Part shown: positions 54,014 to 62,340 of the stretch, piece after piece | How positions within the stretch are numbered: position 1 is the first letter of the stretch | How the letters are laid out: the number at the start of each line of letters is the position of its first letter | Source of the DNA: Spongiibacter taiwanensis | Lineage (GTDB): Bacteria > Pseudomonadota > Gammaproteobacteria > Pseudomonadales > Spongiibacteraceae | Direction: 5' to 3' | Length of the DNA stretch: 64,000 bases | Assembly (NCBI RefSeq): GCF_023702635.1 | Contig: NZ_CP098455.1 | Span: forward strand, 248,001-312,000 | Notes under the pieces: generated by a model | Told to the model about the DNA's origin: nothing | Databases searched by the model: none | Seen by the model: the letters and a program-made list of their open reading frames with translations, nothing else | Program-made: the position numbers and the translations under genes

Positions 54014-54490
54014 TTACCAGAGTTCCCGGTAAAGCCCGCCATGGAACACCAGCGGTTTTCCAGTCGGGTTGCTCTGGCTCTCCAAAACCTTGCCGACAAG
54101 AATCGTATGATCGCCGCCGTCGTATCGTTGCCAGATTTCACACTCGAAGGTGCACAGCACGCCGCGCAATACCGGGCTGCCGGTCTTCCCAATCGAAAAA
54201 TGCTCCGGTGACAGACGATGATTGACCGGACTGGCGTATTGGTTGGAAAGCTGTTGTTGGTCATTTCGAAGCACATTGATGGCATAAAAGCGTGTTTGAC
54301 GAAAGGCCTCAAAACATTCGGAGTCATTGCGCAAACTCCACAACACCAGTGGCGGGTCGAGAGACACTGAACTGAAGGAGTTAACGGTCATACCAAAGGG
54401 CCCCAACTCGGCGGCATTGGCGGTCACGACGCATACGCCCGTTGCAAACTGCCCTAAAGCGTTACGCAATTGCCGCTGATCCAGATTCAT
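54014..54490 (-). CDS. Flavin reductase-like FMN-binding protein
   Basis: Split-barrel FMN-binding protein of 158 residues: LRNALGQFATGVCVVTA, GMTVNSFSSVSLDPPLVLWSL, FYAINVL and the ending DHTILVGKVLE...PLVFHGGLY fit the flavin reductase domain family (HpaC/RutF type). It would reduce flavin with NAD(P)H for a partner monooxygenase, but none is adjacent. Joined to the Nudix gene without a gap. Confidence 0.88.
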   Translation of the reverse strand: MNLDQRQLRNALGQFATGVCVVTANAAELGPFGMTVNSFSSVSLDPPLVLWSLRNDSECFEAFRQTRFYAINVLRNDQQQLSNQYASPVNHRLSPEHFSIGKTGSPVLRGVLCTFECEIWQRYDGGDHTILVGKVLESQSNPTGKPLVFHGGLYRELW

Positions 54491-54694
54491 ACCATCCCCT
54501 TTGCAATGTCATTCAAATGCCGCGCCACTCGTTCATCAAATGGGCAAGCGCGGCATTATACACCGTGAGTCCCTGCCCAACAGTGTGGCAGATGACAGGC
54601 TAAGTGCCCCTTTGGCGAGATCAAAAAACAGGATTTAGTTGCGGAGCGATCGGGCAGCTCAAAGAAAGGGTAATTAGGTGGTGGTTGGGCAGGG

Positions 54695-55150
54695 CTACCA
54701 GCGCGCAAGGGCTTCCCGGTCGCTATCACGGGCGTCTACCCATTCGCCGCTGCCATCTTCATTGACTTCTTTTTTCCAGAATGGCGCTCGGGATTTTAGG
54801 TAATCCATAATGTATTCGCAGGCCTGGAAGGCTTCCCCGCGATGGCTGCTGGCGACCCCGACAAACACGATATGCTCACCGGGACGAATCCAGCCAACCC
54901 GATGCACCACAGAGCAGGCCACAATGGGCCAGCGCTCACCTGCAGCTTCAACAATTTCTCGAATACTGCGCTCTGTCATGCCGGGGTAGTGCTCCAGGAA
55001 CATTTCCCGCAAACTGCCGTTGGCATTGCTGCCGCGCATACAGCCCACAAAGCTCGCGATGGCGCCAACATCGTTGGCGCTGGCCCGCAGCACCCGGCTC
55101 AAAATTGCCAGGTCAAAATCCTTTTCCTGCACGGACACCGACACCTTCAC
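54695..55150 (-). CDS. moaE: Molybdopterin synthase catalytic subunit MoaE
   Basis: Large subunit that inserts sulfur from MoaD into precursor Z to give molybdopterin. The 151 residues include GAIASFVGCMRGSNANG, LEHYPGMTE, HRVGWIRPGEHIVFVGVASSHRGEAF and the C-terminal KSRAPFWKKEV with the catalytic lysines. The start is GTG 55150. Its ribosome binding site GGAGG is formed by the two glycine codons that end moaD, so the genes are tightly coupled. Confidence 0.96.
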   Translation of the reverse strand: MKVSVSVQEKDFDLAILSRVLRASANDVGAIASFVGCMRGSNANGSLREMFLEHYPGMTERSIREIVEAAGERWPIVACSVVHRVGWIRPGEHIVFVGVASSHRGEAFQACEYIMDYLKSRAPFWKKEVNEDGSGEWVDARDSDREALARW

Positions 55151-55154
55151 CGCA

Positions 55155-55403
55155 TTAACCTCCGGTTACCGGCGGGTAAAAGGCAACCTCATCGCCGCTG
55201 GTCACCTGCTGGTCATCCTTGGCCAAGCGTTGGTTCACCGCGCACAACACGTTCTTTGCGGTCAGCTCCCGAGCCCATCGTTCGCCGCCCTGCTCAATCA
55301 GTTTGGTGCGTAACTCCGCCACCGACGCCGACTCCAACGCGATGGAGCATTGGTCACAATCCAGTGCTTCACGCAGTTTCGCGAAGAACAGCACCTTGAT
55401 CAT
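55155..55403 (-). CDS. moaD: Molybdopterin synthase sulfur carrier subunit MoaD
   Basis: Ubiquitin-like carrier whose C-terminal glycine is thiocarboxylated. The 82 residues from ATG 55403 begin [14 protein letters not shown] and end in FYPPVTGG, the required di-glycine. The ATG overlaps the moaC stop by four bases (ATGA). An open extension to 55430 lies within moaC and is not conserved. Confidence 0.95.
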   Translation of the reverse strand: MIKVLFFAKLREALDCDQCSIALESASVAELRTKLIEQGGERWARELTAKNVLCAVNQRLAKDDQQVTSGDEVAFYPPVTGG

Positions 55404-55891
55404 TCGCCTGTCTCCCCGGCGCGCAACCAATGGCCTGATCGACCGCCGGTTTTCTCCTCGAGCTGGACATCACAAATTCGCATTCCCTTGTCTACCGCCT
55501 TGCACATATCGTAAATCGTTAGCGCCGCCACGGAGACCGCGGTGAGCGCCTCCATTTCAACCCCGGTCTGTCCAGCCAGCTTGCAGCGTGCCTCAATGTC
55601 CACACAGCCCTGGTCGGCTTGCAGGCTAAAGTCGACCTTCACCGAGGAGAGCATCAGCGGATGGCAAAGGGGAATCAGGTCAGCGGTTTTTTTTGCCGCC
55701 TGAATACCGGCTATCCGTGCAATCGCCAACACATCGCCCTTTTTGTGACTGCCCTCAGCAATCATCTGCAAGGTTTGCGCCGTCATGAAAACGCGACCAC
55801 TGGCGACCGCCTCTCTCTGGGTTAATGCCTTATCGGTCACATCCACCATTTGGGCATTGCCGCGGCCATCAAAATGCGTAAATTCCGCCAT
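55400..55891 (-). CDS. moaC: Cyclic pyranopterin monophosphate synthase MoaC
   Basis: With MoaA it converts GTP to cyclic pyranopterin monophosphate, the first stage of molybdenum cofactor synthesis. The 163 residues include [65 protein letters not shown] and the catalytic-lysine region EEKTGG. The start ATG 55891 lies seven bases after the upstream hydrolase gene; longer open frame upstream is out-of-frame hydrolase. No moaA is in the window. Confidence 0.96.
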   Translation of the reverse strand: MAEFTHFDGRGNAQMVDVTDKALTQREAVASGRVFMTAQTLQMIAEGSHKKGDVLAIARIAGIQAAKKTADLIPLCHPLMLSSVKVDFSLQADQGCVDIEARCKLAGQTGVEMEALTAVSVAALTIYDMCKAVDKGMRICDVQLEEKTGGRSGHWLRAGETGE

Positions 55892-55898
55892 CGTTGGA

Positions 55899-56549
55899 TC
55901 AACCAAACCGTGTGTCGGCAACAAAGGGGTTGGTCTGCCGCTCGTGACCGAAAGTGGAAGTGGGACCGTGGCCCGGTATGAAGGTGACGTCGTCACCCAA
56001 GGGCCAAAGTTTGTCCTGAATGGACTGAATTAGGGTGTCATGATCGCCCCGTGGGAAATCTGTGCGACCAATGGAGCCTTGAAACAGCACGTCGCCAACC
56101 ATTGCCACTTTCATATCTTTGTTAAAGAAAATCACGTGGCCTGGCGTGTGCCCCGGGCAATGGCGAACATCAAAGGTGTGCTTACCCAGCTCGACAGTAT
56201 CGCCCTCGTTTAACCACTGGTCAGGTGTGAAAGCCTCGGCCCGTGGAAAGCCGGTCATCTCACACCACTTTGGCAACTGGTCGATCCAGAAGGCATCATC
56301 CTTGTGGGGACCAATGATGGGCACCCCGTACTTCTGGCGCAGCACATCTGCCGCGGCGCAGTGATCCATGTGACCGTGGGTCAATAGAATTTTGTCTAGT
56401 TTGCCACCGAGCTGCTCAAGGCCAGCCTCAATCTGCTCAATGTCACCACCGGGATCAACCACGGCGGCCGCACCGGATTCCTCGCAGACAAAAATTGAAC
56501 AGTTCTGCTGGTATGCCGTCACTGGCACAATGCCACATTTCATTGCCAT
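55899..56549 (-). CDS. MBL-fold metallo-hydrolase, YcbL/glyoxalase II-like
   Basis: Cytosolic metallo-beta-lactamase-fold enzyme of 216 residues. Metal motif THGHMDH lies near residue 57, then [26 protein letters not shown] and [14 protein letters not shown]. The short form without the extra C-terminal helical domain resembles YcbL-type glyoxalase II homologues. It probably shares a transcript with moaC-moaD-moaE, but no role in cofactor synthesis is known to me. Confidence 0.88.
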   Translation of the reverse strand: MAMKCGIVPVTAYQQNCSIFVCEESGAAAVVDPGGDIEQIEAGLEQLGGKLDKILLTHGHMDHCAAADVLRQKYGVPIIGPHKDDAFWIDQLPKWCEMTGFPRAEAFTPDQWLNEGDTVELGKHTFDVRHCPGHTPGHVIFFNKDMKVAMVGDVLFQGSIGRTDFPRGDHDTLIQSIQDKLWPLGDDVTFIPGHGPTSTFGHERQTNPFVADTRFG

Positions 56550-56681
56550 AACATCGTTTGCTTTGCTGAAAATCGAGCCGCAATGATAGCACGGAGCGTT
56601 GATGCACGACCTGCCCGATCAGCGTTCGAAGCGGGTCGTGAACAAGAGAGTCTCAAACAAGAAAATGAGATAAGAAGGGAG

Positions 56682-57065
56682 CTACTTGTAAATCACCTGA
56701 CCGCGGTACACCTGTTTGACCTGCCTGCCCGCCGTGGGCTCAGCAGCAGCGACCGCTGGTGCCGCCTTTGGCTTTGGAATCTTGCTGCCGCGATAGGTCA
56801 TGGTCGATGATTCCTCGACCTCATCCTCAACCGGGGCAGCCTTGCGAGCCTTGCCGTCCACGTCGTCAATGTCATAGTCGATATCCCCCAATTCCATGAT
56901 CTTCACTACCGTCTTGCGGGTGAAGGGATCGCGGGATTTCTTGCCCAACTGCCCCAGGGTGGACAGCAACTCCGGGTCCACCAAGCGGATCTTCATACCA
57001 AACTCAGCGAAAATACGTGACCGCAACTGCTGTAACAGCGATACCATCTCCGGGGAGTAGGCCAT
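56682..57065 (-). CDS. Small protein with two YRG (DUF4278-like) motifs
   Basis: A 127-residue protein of unknown function. The first 70 residues look helical and conserved in style (MVSLLQQLRSRIFAEFGMKI, then RDPFTRKTVVKIMELGDIDYD). The rest is a charged, Ala/Pro-rich linker bearing MTYRGSKIPK and, at the very end, QVYRGQVIYK; this repeated YRG short motif resembles DUF4278. ATG 57065 has AAGGA six bases upstream, which decides the start over ATG 57071 and a longer option. It stands alone between the hydrolase gene and a non-coding stretch. Confidence 0.7.
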   Translation of the reverse strand: MAYSPEMVSLLQQLRSRIFAEFGMKIRLVDPELLSTLGQLGKKSRDPFTRKTVVKIMELGDIDYDIDDVDGKARKAAPVEDEVEESSTMTYRGSKIPKPKAAPAVAAAEPTAGRQVKQVYRGQVIYK

Positions 57066-57515
57066 ATACATTCCTTCAAAAGTCATGCGCACGGGACGTT
57101 TACCAACAAATGCCGATTTGCTTCAGAGCCAGCAAAAAGCGTTCCACTCAGCTAAAACCAGCCCTAAATTGCCCGCAACACAGATTAATCGTGCGCAATG
57201 CTACTACAAACCTATTCGCAATAGTGCCAGAGCGGCGCTATCGCCCGCGCTCCCTCCGCCAACCTCCTCAACCGAGGGCGACTAAAGCACCAATTAAAAG
57301 CAGCAAAAAGTCGTCGCACCGAAAGTGATCACACCAGATCAGACCGGGCCGCTGCCCTTATGAAATTTCCAGCAGCGAATTTTACAAACTGGGAATTGCC
57401 TTCCAATACAAAAAGCTATAGAGTAGCCGCCCTCAAATCGGGGGCCTGACAACGGCCTGAACCGATTGCAGAACAGGCCGCGCTACCCCGTCACCATCGC
57501 GGCCGACAAAGTTTC
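57066..57515. other. Non-coding region upstream of tRNA-Ser
   Basis: These 450 bases hold the promoter side of the small YRG protein (minus strand) and of the tRNA (plus strand). I see no convincing gene; an open frame across the tRNA is spurious. Confidence 0.5.
57396..57422 (+). promoter_or_regulatory. Weak candidate promoter of tRNA-Ser
   Basis: TTGCCT (57396-57401) and TATAGA (57417-57422) are spaced 15 bases apart and followed by a GC-rich stretch (GCCGCCC) like the discriminator of stable-RNA promoters. The spacing is short, and the processed tRNA starts about 90 bases further on. Confidence 0.3.
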
Positions 57516-57603
57516 GGTGAGGTGTCTGAGTGGTCGAAAGAGCACGCCTGGAAAGTGTGTGTACGGCAACGTACCGAGGGTTCGAATCCCTCCCTCACCG
57601 CCA
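57516..57603 (+). tRNA. tRNA-Ser (anticodon GGA)
   Basis: Complete 88-base class II tRNA with encoded CCA. Acceptor GGTGAGG (57516-57522) pairs with CCTCACC (57593-57599), then discriminator G and CCA (57601-57603). The anticodon loop is CTGGAAA with GGA, the long variable arm is TACGGCAACGTA, and the T-loop is GTTCGAATC. It closely resembles E. coli tRNA-Ser(GGA) (serW/serX). A terminator follows after seven bases. Confidence 0.97.
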
Positions 57604-57610
57604 TTAAAGA

Positions 57611-57643
57611 AAAAAGCCCCGGTCTCTCGACCGGGGCTTTTTT
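57611..57643. terminator. Terminator after tRNA-Ser
   Basis: AAAAAGCCCCGGTC (57611-57624) pairs perfectly with GACCGGGGCTTTTT (57629-57642) across a four-base loop, followed by further T. Confidence 0.94.
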
Positions 57644-57667
57644 GTTTAACCGGTTCGGGACGGAAGA

Positions 57668-57834
57668 GAACCCTCGCCGGGTTCGATAAAACGCGTCAGC
57701 GTTTTAGACATGACGCAGTCTGTCATGCCCGAAGGGGCGAAACAGGCCATAACCTGTTTCGATCATTAAACGCGATAGCGTTTTAGACGCCGTAGCGCAG
57801 CGAAGGCGCCCCGAAGGGGTAAGCGCGACAGCGC
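57668..57834. repeat. Chain of short perfect hairpins, apparently two modular units
   Basis: At least eight hairpins follow one another: GAACCC/GGGTTC (57668-57684), TAAAACGC/GCGTTTTA (57687-57706), CATGAC/GTCATG (57709-57727), GCCC/GGGC (57727-57738), CGAAACAGG/CCTGTTTCG (57738-57761), AAACGC/GCGTTT (57768-57783), CCCC/GGGG (57809-57819), GCGC/GCGC (57823-57834). Hairpin AAACGC/GCGTTT plus TAGAC occurs twice, each time followed by a variable hairpin and by CCCGAAGGGG. Confidence 0.75.
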
Positions 57835-57981
57835 GAATCAATCCCGACCAATGGATCACTGCCGCACCGGCAATAGCGCCTCAATCTGAGTCCTCCCCCC
57901 CCAATGGCACTTACTTTAGACAGATATCGCCCAGATTCTCATTCTCGCGAAGGTGCACTACTGTTCGGAATAATTTCTATT

Positions 57982-58061
57982 TCGTCATGCTCGCAAACGC
58001 GGGCATCCAGAAACCCCCGCTACGTCAGCATGTTGGATACCTACGTGCGCGGGTATGACGA
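57982..58061. repeat. Long inverted repeat of the TCGTCAT...ATCCA type
   Basis: Arms of 28 bases at 57982-58009 and 58034-58061 agree at 21 positions, and most differences still allow G-U pairs. Each arm runs TCGTCAT, a C/G-rich middle, then ATCCA at the inner end. This resembles a palindromic repeat widespread in proteobacterial intergenic DNA. The rest of 57604-58237 shows nothing else I recognise. Confidence 0.7.
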
Positions 58062-58237
58062 TATTTCGGGGTAACCCTTCCGGCCGGTCGTATATTCAGA
58101 CTTTCGTAAATCACGCCTCACACCCGGCAGATGCTGTTTCCGTCCACGATGTAAAGTTGCAAGCTGCGACTCAATCTATACCGGACAGCAGTGCACCGTC
58201 GCGGGATTGACCGGCTTAAATAAGCGCCATTCAGCCC

Positions 58238-59155
58238 TCACCCATCAACGTCACTCAGATCCTCGCCGCCCAGTGCCCCAAGGATCGCGGGAATAAATTG
58301 CGCAAACTCCGCGCTCATAATTGAAAAGTCCACATCGAACTGCTCGGCCGCCGAGTCCGTGTGGATATCGTCGGCCTTTTCCATAATCAGATCACCAAAG
58401 CGAAGGCGCTTGATTGTGAGCTGGTCATCGAGGACAAACTCCAGCCGCTCGCCCCATTGCATGGCCAGCTTGCTGACAAACATGCCGCCCTCCACATGAC
58501 TGAGAATTTCCGGCGAGGCCAGATTCTGATTCTTGCAGCGAATCACCGCGCTCTCATCAGCAGCGTCGATCAACTCGCACTCCCCGCCCAAGCTAAAGCC
58601 CTCGGGAGCGTGAGTTTTCAGCCAGTCCGTCATACTGTGGTGAACGGTGTTTTTGGCGACCACCGGAATCACCGGCAGACTGCCCAGGCATTCCCGCAAC
58701 AGCACCATGAGCTCTTCCGCTCGTTTGTGGGTCGCGCTGTCAACAATCAGCCAGCCATTGGTTGGGTCGATATAGGCGTATTGCTTACGGGACTTGGCAA
58801 AAGCTTTGGGCAACATTTCAAAGACCAGCTCTTCTTTCATTTCCAGGCGCTCTTTGCGGCCGGGATTGCGGTCTTCGTCTTCGCGCAGCATTTGCACTTT
58901 TTCTTCCAGCGCTTCTTTGACCACCGCCGCGGGGAGCACCTTTTCCTGACGCTGAGCACACACCATGACGCAGCCATTGGTCACGTGCACCAGCTCGCTT
59001 CCCTGCTGCCCAAGCGGTCTCACCCAACCCAGCGAAAACAGCTCCTGGCTACCGCAGGGCGCAAACTCCCGTGCGACCAGCTTCTCCTGGATCTGCTCTG
59101 GAGTCATTTCGAATGGACGAGTGAAACGGTAAATCAGCAGGTTTTTAAACCACAT
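58238..59155 (-). CDS. rdgC: Recombination-associated protein RdgC
   Basis: Ring-shaped double-strand DNA-binding protein that dampens RecA activity. The 305 residues start MWFKNLLIYRFT and contain FAPCGSQELFSLGWVRPLG, KEALEEKVQMLRE, GRKERLEMKEELVFEMLPKAF, QYAYIDPTNGWLIVDSAT and HSMTDWLKTHAPEGFSLGGECELID, all characteristic. An open extension to 59179 is not conserved. Monocistronic by appearance. Confidence 0.95.
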   Translation of the reverse strand: MWFKNLLIYRFTRPFEMTPEQIQEKLVAREFAPCGSQELFSLGWVRPLGQQGSELVHVTNGCVMVCAQRQEKVLPAAVVKEALEEKVQMLREDEDRNPGRKERLEMKEELVFEMLPKAFAKSRKQYAYIDPTNGWLIVDSATHKRAEELMVLLRECLGSLPVIPVVAKNTVHHSMTDWLKTHAPEGFSLGGECELIDAADESAVIRCKNQNLASPEILSHVEGGMFVSKLAMQWGERLEFVLDDQLTIKRLRFGDLIMEKADDIHTDSAAEQFDVDFSIMSAEFAQFIPAILGALGGEDLSDVDG

Positions 59156-59257
59156 GAACAATGCATTCCTGGTTGCCAAAGGGACCCTTTACGGGCCGGG
59201 CATTCTAAACCCTATCGCATCGGGATAGCAGACTTGATCTTCGGCAATCCAGGTTGT

Positions 59258-60244
59258 TCACTTCGTCGCGCCAGTTGGTGGATGCAAGTCCAGCCGGGAG
59301 CCTTCGTCCCCACAGACAGGGGCATCGTGATGATGACGATGCGCCGACGACTGATCCCGGCACGCCTCATCCGGAAACTCCAGTTCGATGGTGGTATGCG
59401 CAAGACTGAAATCTGCCAACGCACTAGCGATGCGCCCCTTGAACAAGGTCTGGCTGGCGGCGTCCTGGGCGCGTTTCAAACTGAGATGGGCGGTGAGCAC
59501 ATGATGTTCGCCGTCGAGAGACCACAGGTGGACATGATGGGCACTGTCCACCTCCGGCAATGCATCAAGGCGCTGGCGAATTTCACGATGCAGTTCGCGA
59601 TCGGGAACGGCCTGCACAAACAGCCGCAGGGTTTGGTAAACGGTGCGACACACGTTGACCAAAATAAACACACTGAAAGCGATCGACAGCAGCGGGTCCA
59701 GGATGGGCCAGTCGACCACCATCAGCACCAGTGACACCACCAGCACAGCCACCCAGCCGAGCACATCCTCAATCAAATGCCAGTTGAGCACCCTTTCATT
59801 TAGGCTCTTGCCTTCACTCAGGCGGTAAGCAGCATATCCATTGACCGCTACCCCCAACACCGCCAAGGCTAACATCCCCTCTGCCACAGGCATGACCGGG
59901 TCAAACAAACGCGGGATCGCCGTGGACAGCACCCATACCGAGCCACCAATCAAGATCAAACCATTTATAAGGGCGCCCAAAAGGGATAATCGACGGTAGC
60001 CGTAGGTGAAGCTGTCACTGGCGCTGCGCCGACCCAGCCGTTGCAGCACCCACGCCAAGCCGATGGCCAAACTGTCACCGAGGTCGTGGACGGCATCGGC
60101 CATAATGGCGGTGCTGTTGGTTAACGCGCCGCCAATAAACTCAATGATGGTGAAGCCGAGGTTGAGCGCAAATGCCCAGGCGATTCGTTGCTCGCCGTCA
60201 GCACCGTAATCGTGATGGTGATGGTGGGAATGACCATGTCCCAT
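59258..60244 (-). CDS. Cation diffusion facilitator (zinc-type) exporter
   Basis: Inner-membrane metal/proton antiporter of the CDF family, ZitB/CzcD-like. The start MGHGHSHHHHHDYG is a His-rich metal-binding tail, and another His cluster (SSAHRHHHDAPVCGDE) lies near the C-terminus. Six membrane segments are visible; intramembrane site residues are in ADAVHDLGDS (segment 2) and NWHLIEDVLGW (segment 5), giving the HxxxD pattern of zinc transporters. A cytoplasmic domain (HVHLWSLDGEHHVLTAHL) follows. 328 residues from ATG 60244. Metal specificity is inferred. Confidence 0.9.
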   Translation of the reverse strand: MGHGHSHHHHHDYGADGEQRIAWAFALNLGFTIIEFIGGALTNSTAIMADAVHDLGDSLAIGLAWVLQRLGRRSASDSFTYGYRRLSLLGALINGLILIGGSVWVLSTAIPRLFDPVMPVAEGMLALAVLGVAVNGYAAYRLSEGKSLNERVLNWHLIEDVLGWVAVLVVSLVLMVVDWPILDPLLSIAFSVFILVNVCRTVYQTLRLFVQAVPDRELHREIRQRLDALPEVDSAHHVHLWSLDGEHHVLTAHLSLKRAQDAASQTLFKGRIASALADFSLAHTTIELEFPDEACRDQSSAHRHHHDAPVCGDEGSRLDLHPPTGATK

Positions 60245-60369
60245 TAGCAATATCCATAACAAACTTGCAGATTGGCAGAGTACATCGGAGCATACGCCGA
60301 GGCTTCAGGCAGAACAAACAATCGAGCGCGCATCGCCGATTGAAAAACCCTCCTCCCGCGAGAACCGCA

Positions 60370-60630
60370 ATGAATGACTCTGGCCCCTGGGATAACATCC
60401 CCGATGTGCGCGACGGACTGACCCGCAAGGAGCGCACCATCCTTTACTGCCTGCAGCAAACCCAGCAAGAACTTGGCGGTCGCAACGTGCCCACCATTAT
60501 GCTGTATGGGCGGGTGCTGGAGCTGGTGGATATCAGCCAAGACGAGTTTCAGCAAATCCTGTCTCGGTTTACCGGGCTCACTCGCACCACCACCGACTCT
60601 TCGCGCTTGCTCGGCCCCGGCGACGACTGA
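60370..60630 (+). CDS. Small conserved hypothetical protein
   Basis: An 86-residue soluble protein, MNDSGPWDNIPDVRDGLTRK at the start, then ERTILYCLQQTQQELGGRNVPTIMLYGRVLELVDIS. I recall similar short proteins in Pseudomonas and relatives, but no function. The pattern is helical, possibly winged-helix-like. The open frame extends upstream, but the conserved part begins at ATG 60370. It is divergent from the CDF exporter and convergent with the lipoprotein gene. Confidence 0.72.
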   Translation: MNDSGPWDNIPDVRDGLTRKERTILYCLQQTQQELGGRNVPTIMLYGRVLELVDISQDEFQQILSRFTGLTRTTTDSSRLLGPGDD

Positions 60631-60685
60631 GCTGGAGCCTATCCTTAGCGTCTTTCGTTGCGGTCGGTTATTGCCGCATGGACCG

Positions 60686-62290
60686 CTAGCCGCCCAGATC
60701 CCCCATGACCAACGTCCGCGCCATTTGCTGACAAGTTTCCTCCCCCAAATACTGGGCGCAGAGTGCTTCTGTGGCAGCCGTCGGCGCCACATCACATTGC
60801 CAGGACGGGATACTCAGACTTTTGCCCTGGGCTGCGCAGGCCTGCTGTCCTTGTGCAACCACGCGCTGGTGACTGGTTTGCCACCATTGATCCAATACCG
60901 TTGTCAGACTGCGCTGCAAACCGTTTAGCGCGTCCTCGCTGCGCCCCGCCGTGTCGGCCCAGGCCGTGACCCTCGCCCGGCTGTCTTGCTGCCAGCGTTG
61001 TAGGTCAACACGCAAACCAGCTACCTGCTCGCCCTCTGCCGGCAAGGTCGCGTTATCGATCAACTGATTTGCGCTGGCCAGGGTCTCCCGCTTGGACGCG
61101 CGAGGCTTGCCAACCAGGTCTGCCACGGCGGCTTGGCGTTGCCGGTACTGAGCCGACAGGGCGGGCATCAACGTTGGGGGCGGCAAGGTTAGGGTCGCCT
61201 CAGGCCAGTGGTAACGGCGGTAACGTGCCTGATCACCATCAACGCTGATGCCAATGCCAACCGGCTGGCCCTGATGGTAATCGCGCAGGGATTGCAGCCC
61301 TCCTCGATAAAACTCCAACACCTGACCCTGCGGGATCAGGGTGCCGTCATAGAGCATTTGCCCATCAACCTGCATATCGATCAGCCGCTCCCCGCGGCGA
61401 ACCTGAATCCGCTTAACCGCACCACTGTTATCAATATCCTCAGCATGAATCGCGACCTGGGCTCCCCGAAACTCCGGGCTCACCGCCAGAAATACGGTGT
61501 TAGCACAGTCGTAGGCAAAGGCCTGCATGATCTTGATCGGCACCGTTAACGTCGGTGTGTCAGCGCAGTCACCGAGCAGGTCAATGGCGCTAAAGCTTCC
61601 CGGTTCGTAGTAGAAATAGCGGAGATAATCACTGAAAAACTGGTGCTCGGTCAGATACGCCTTGCCACCGATATTTTCTGCCGTAATGCGAATCTCACCC
61701 TGAGGCGCCCCCTGGTAGAAGGCACCCGCAACAAGAAATGGCCCGCGCAATGGCCGCTGTATGTCGATCAGCCCCAGCTGCCTCTCGGCCAGGGGCAAAT
61801 CCCGGCGGTGCTGGCGATAGGTAACAGCGCCGTTCAACCCAAGCTGGCCAGGTGCGAGATAGGGGTTGGCGTCGGCATACATCCCCTGCCAGCGACTGTC
61901 GCTGCCCTCGGCCAGGGTGCGACCGCGGCTGTCGAGCAGGATGAACTCACCGAGAAAGTCGATCGTCAGCCTCTCATGGTGAACGTCAAAGTTACCGATC
62001 AAATGCAGGGTCAACAATTCGCCACCGGTACCGAGCAGGACCTGCTCCATCCTGCCCGCTGCGGGAAATCCGGCAGCATCAAAGTGCCCTTCGAAGGAGG
62101 TCAATTCGGCCGAGGCGTCGGCTGGAGAGAACGTGGCTTTCCCTTCCACAAAGGCATCGTCGTCCATCTGCCCCGCAAAATGCACCCGCTCGCCGGACGC
62201 CAGGGTAAACTCCCGCTCCCCGGTTTGACTGGCGCAGGCGGTCAGGCCTGACAAGACTGCCGCGACAATCCATCTTTGTAGAAATCCCAT
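60686..62290 (-). CDS. Lipoprotein of unknown function
   Basis: A 534-residue exported protein. The start MGFLQRWIVAAVLSGLTACA has a lipobox LTAC with Cys19 as the lipidation site; ATG 62290 has GGGAG seven bases upstream. Asp is not at position +2 (Ala-Ser follow), so outer-membrane sorting is expected. Residues about 30-260 are beta-rich with MORN-like phrases (FEGHFDAAGFPAAGRME, VTYRQHRRDLP). About 260-380 has paired cysteines (GDCADTP, AYDCANT). The C-terminal 150 residues are helical and Gln-rich, and end with several cysteines (QACAAQ, WQCDVAP, LCAQYLG, TCQQ). I do not recognise the family. Confidence 0.72.
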   Translation of the reverse strand: MGFLQRWIVAAVLSGLTACASQTGEREFTLASGERVHFAGQMDDDAFVEGKATFSPADASAELTSFEGHFDAAGFPAAGRMEQVLLGTGGELLTLHLIGNFDVHHERLTIDFLGEFILLDSRGRTLAEGSDSRWQGMYADANPYLAPGQLGLNGAVTYRQHRRDLPLAERQLGLIDIQRPLRGPFLVAGAFYQGAPQGEIRITAENIGGKAYLTEHQFFSDYLRYFYYEPGSFSAIDLLGDCADTPTLTVPIKIMQAFAYDCANTVFLAVSPEFRGAQVAIHAEDIDNSGAVKRIQVRRGERLIDMQVDGQMLYDGTLIPQGQVLEFYRGGLQSLRDYHQGQPVGIGISVDGDQARYRRYHWPEATLTLPPPTLMPALSAQYRQRQAAVADLVGKPRASKRETLASANQLIDNATLPAEGEQVAGLRVDLQRWQQDSRARVTAWADTAGRSEDALNGLQRSLTTVLDQWWQTSHQRVVAQGQQACAAQGKSLSIPSWQCDVAPTAATEALCAQYLGEETCQQMARTLVMGDLGG

Positions 62291-62340
62291 TGACCACTCC
62301 CTTGCAGCAAAAACCATCTATCCCTTCCTAACCGTAACAC

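Noticed and set aside
57466-57786. Open frame running through the tRNA and the hairpin chain
   Set aside because: It is only the translation of a tRNA, its terminator and repeats.
57668-57834. CRISPR-like array
   Set aside because: Repeats are palindromes of differing sequence without regular spacers, only two units are seen, and no cas gene is present.
58361-59734. A 457-codon open frame on the plus strand opposite rdgC and the CDF exporter
   Set aside because: Its His/Gln-rich product looks like an antisense reading of high-GC genes; rdgC and the exporter on the other strand have full family signatures.
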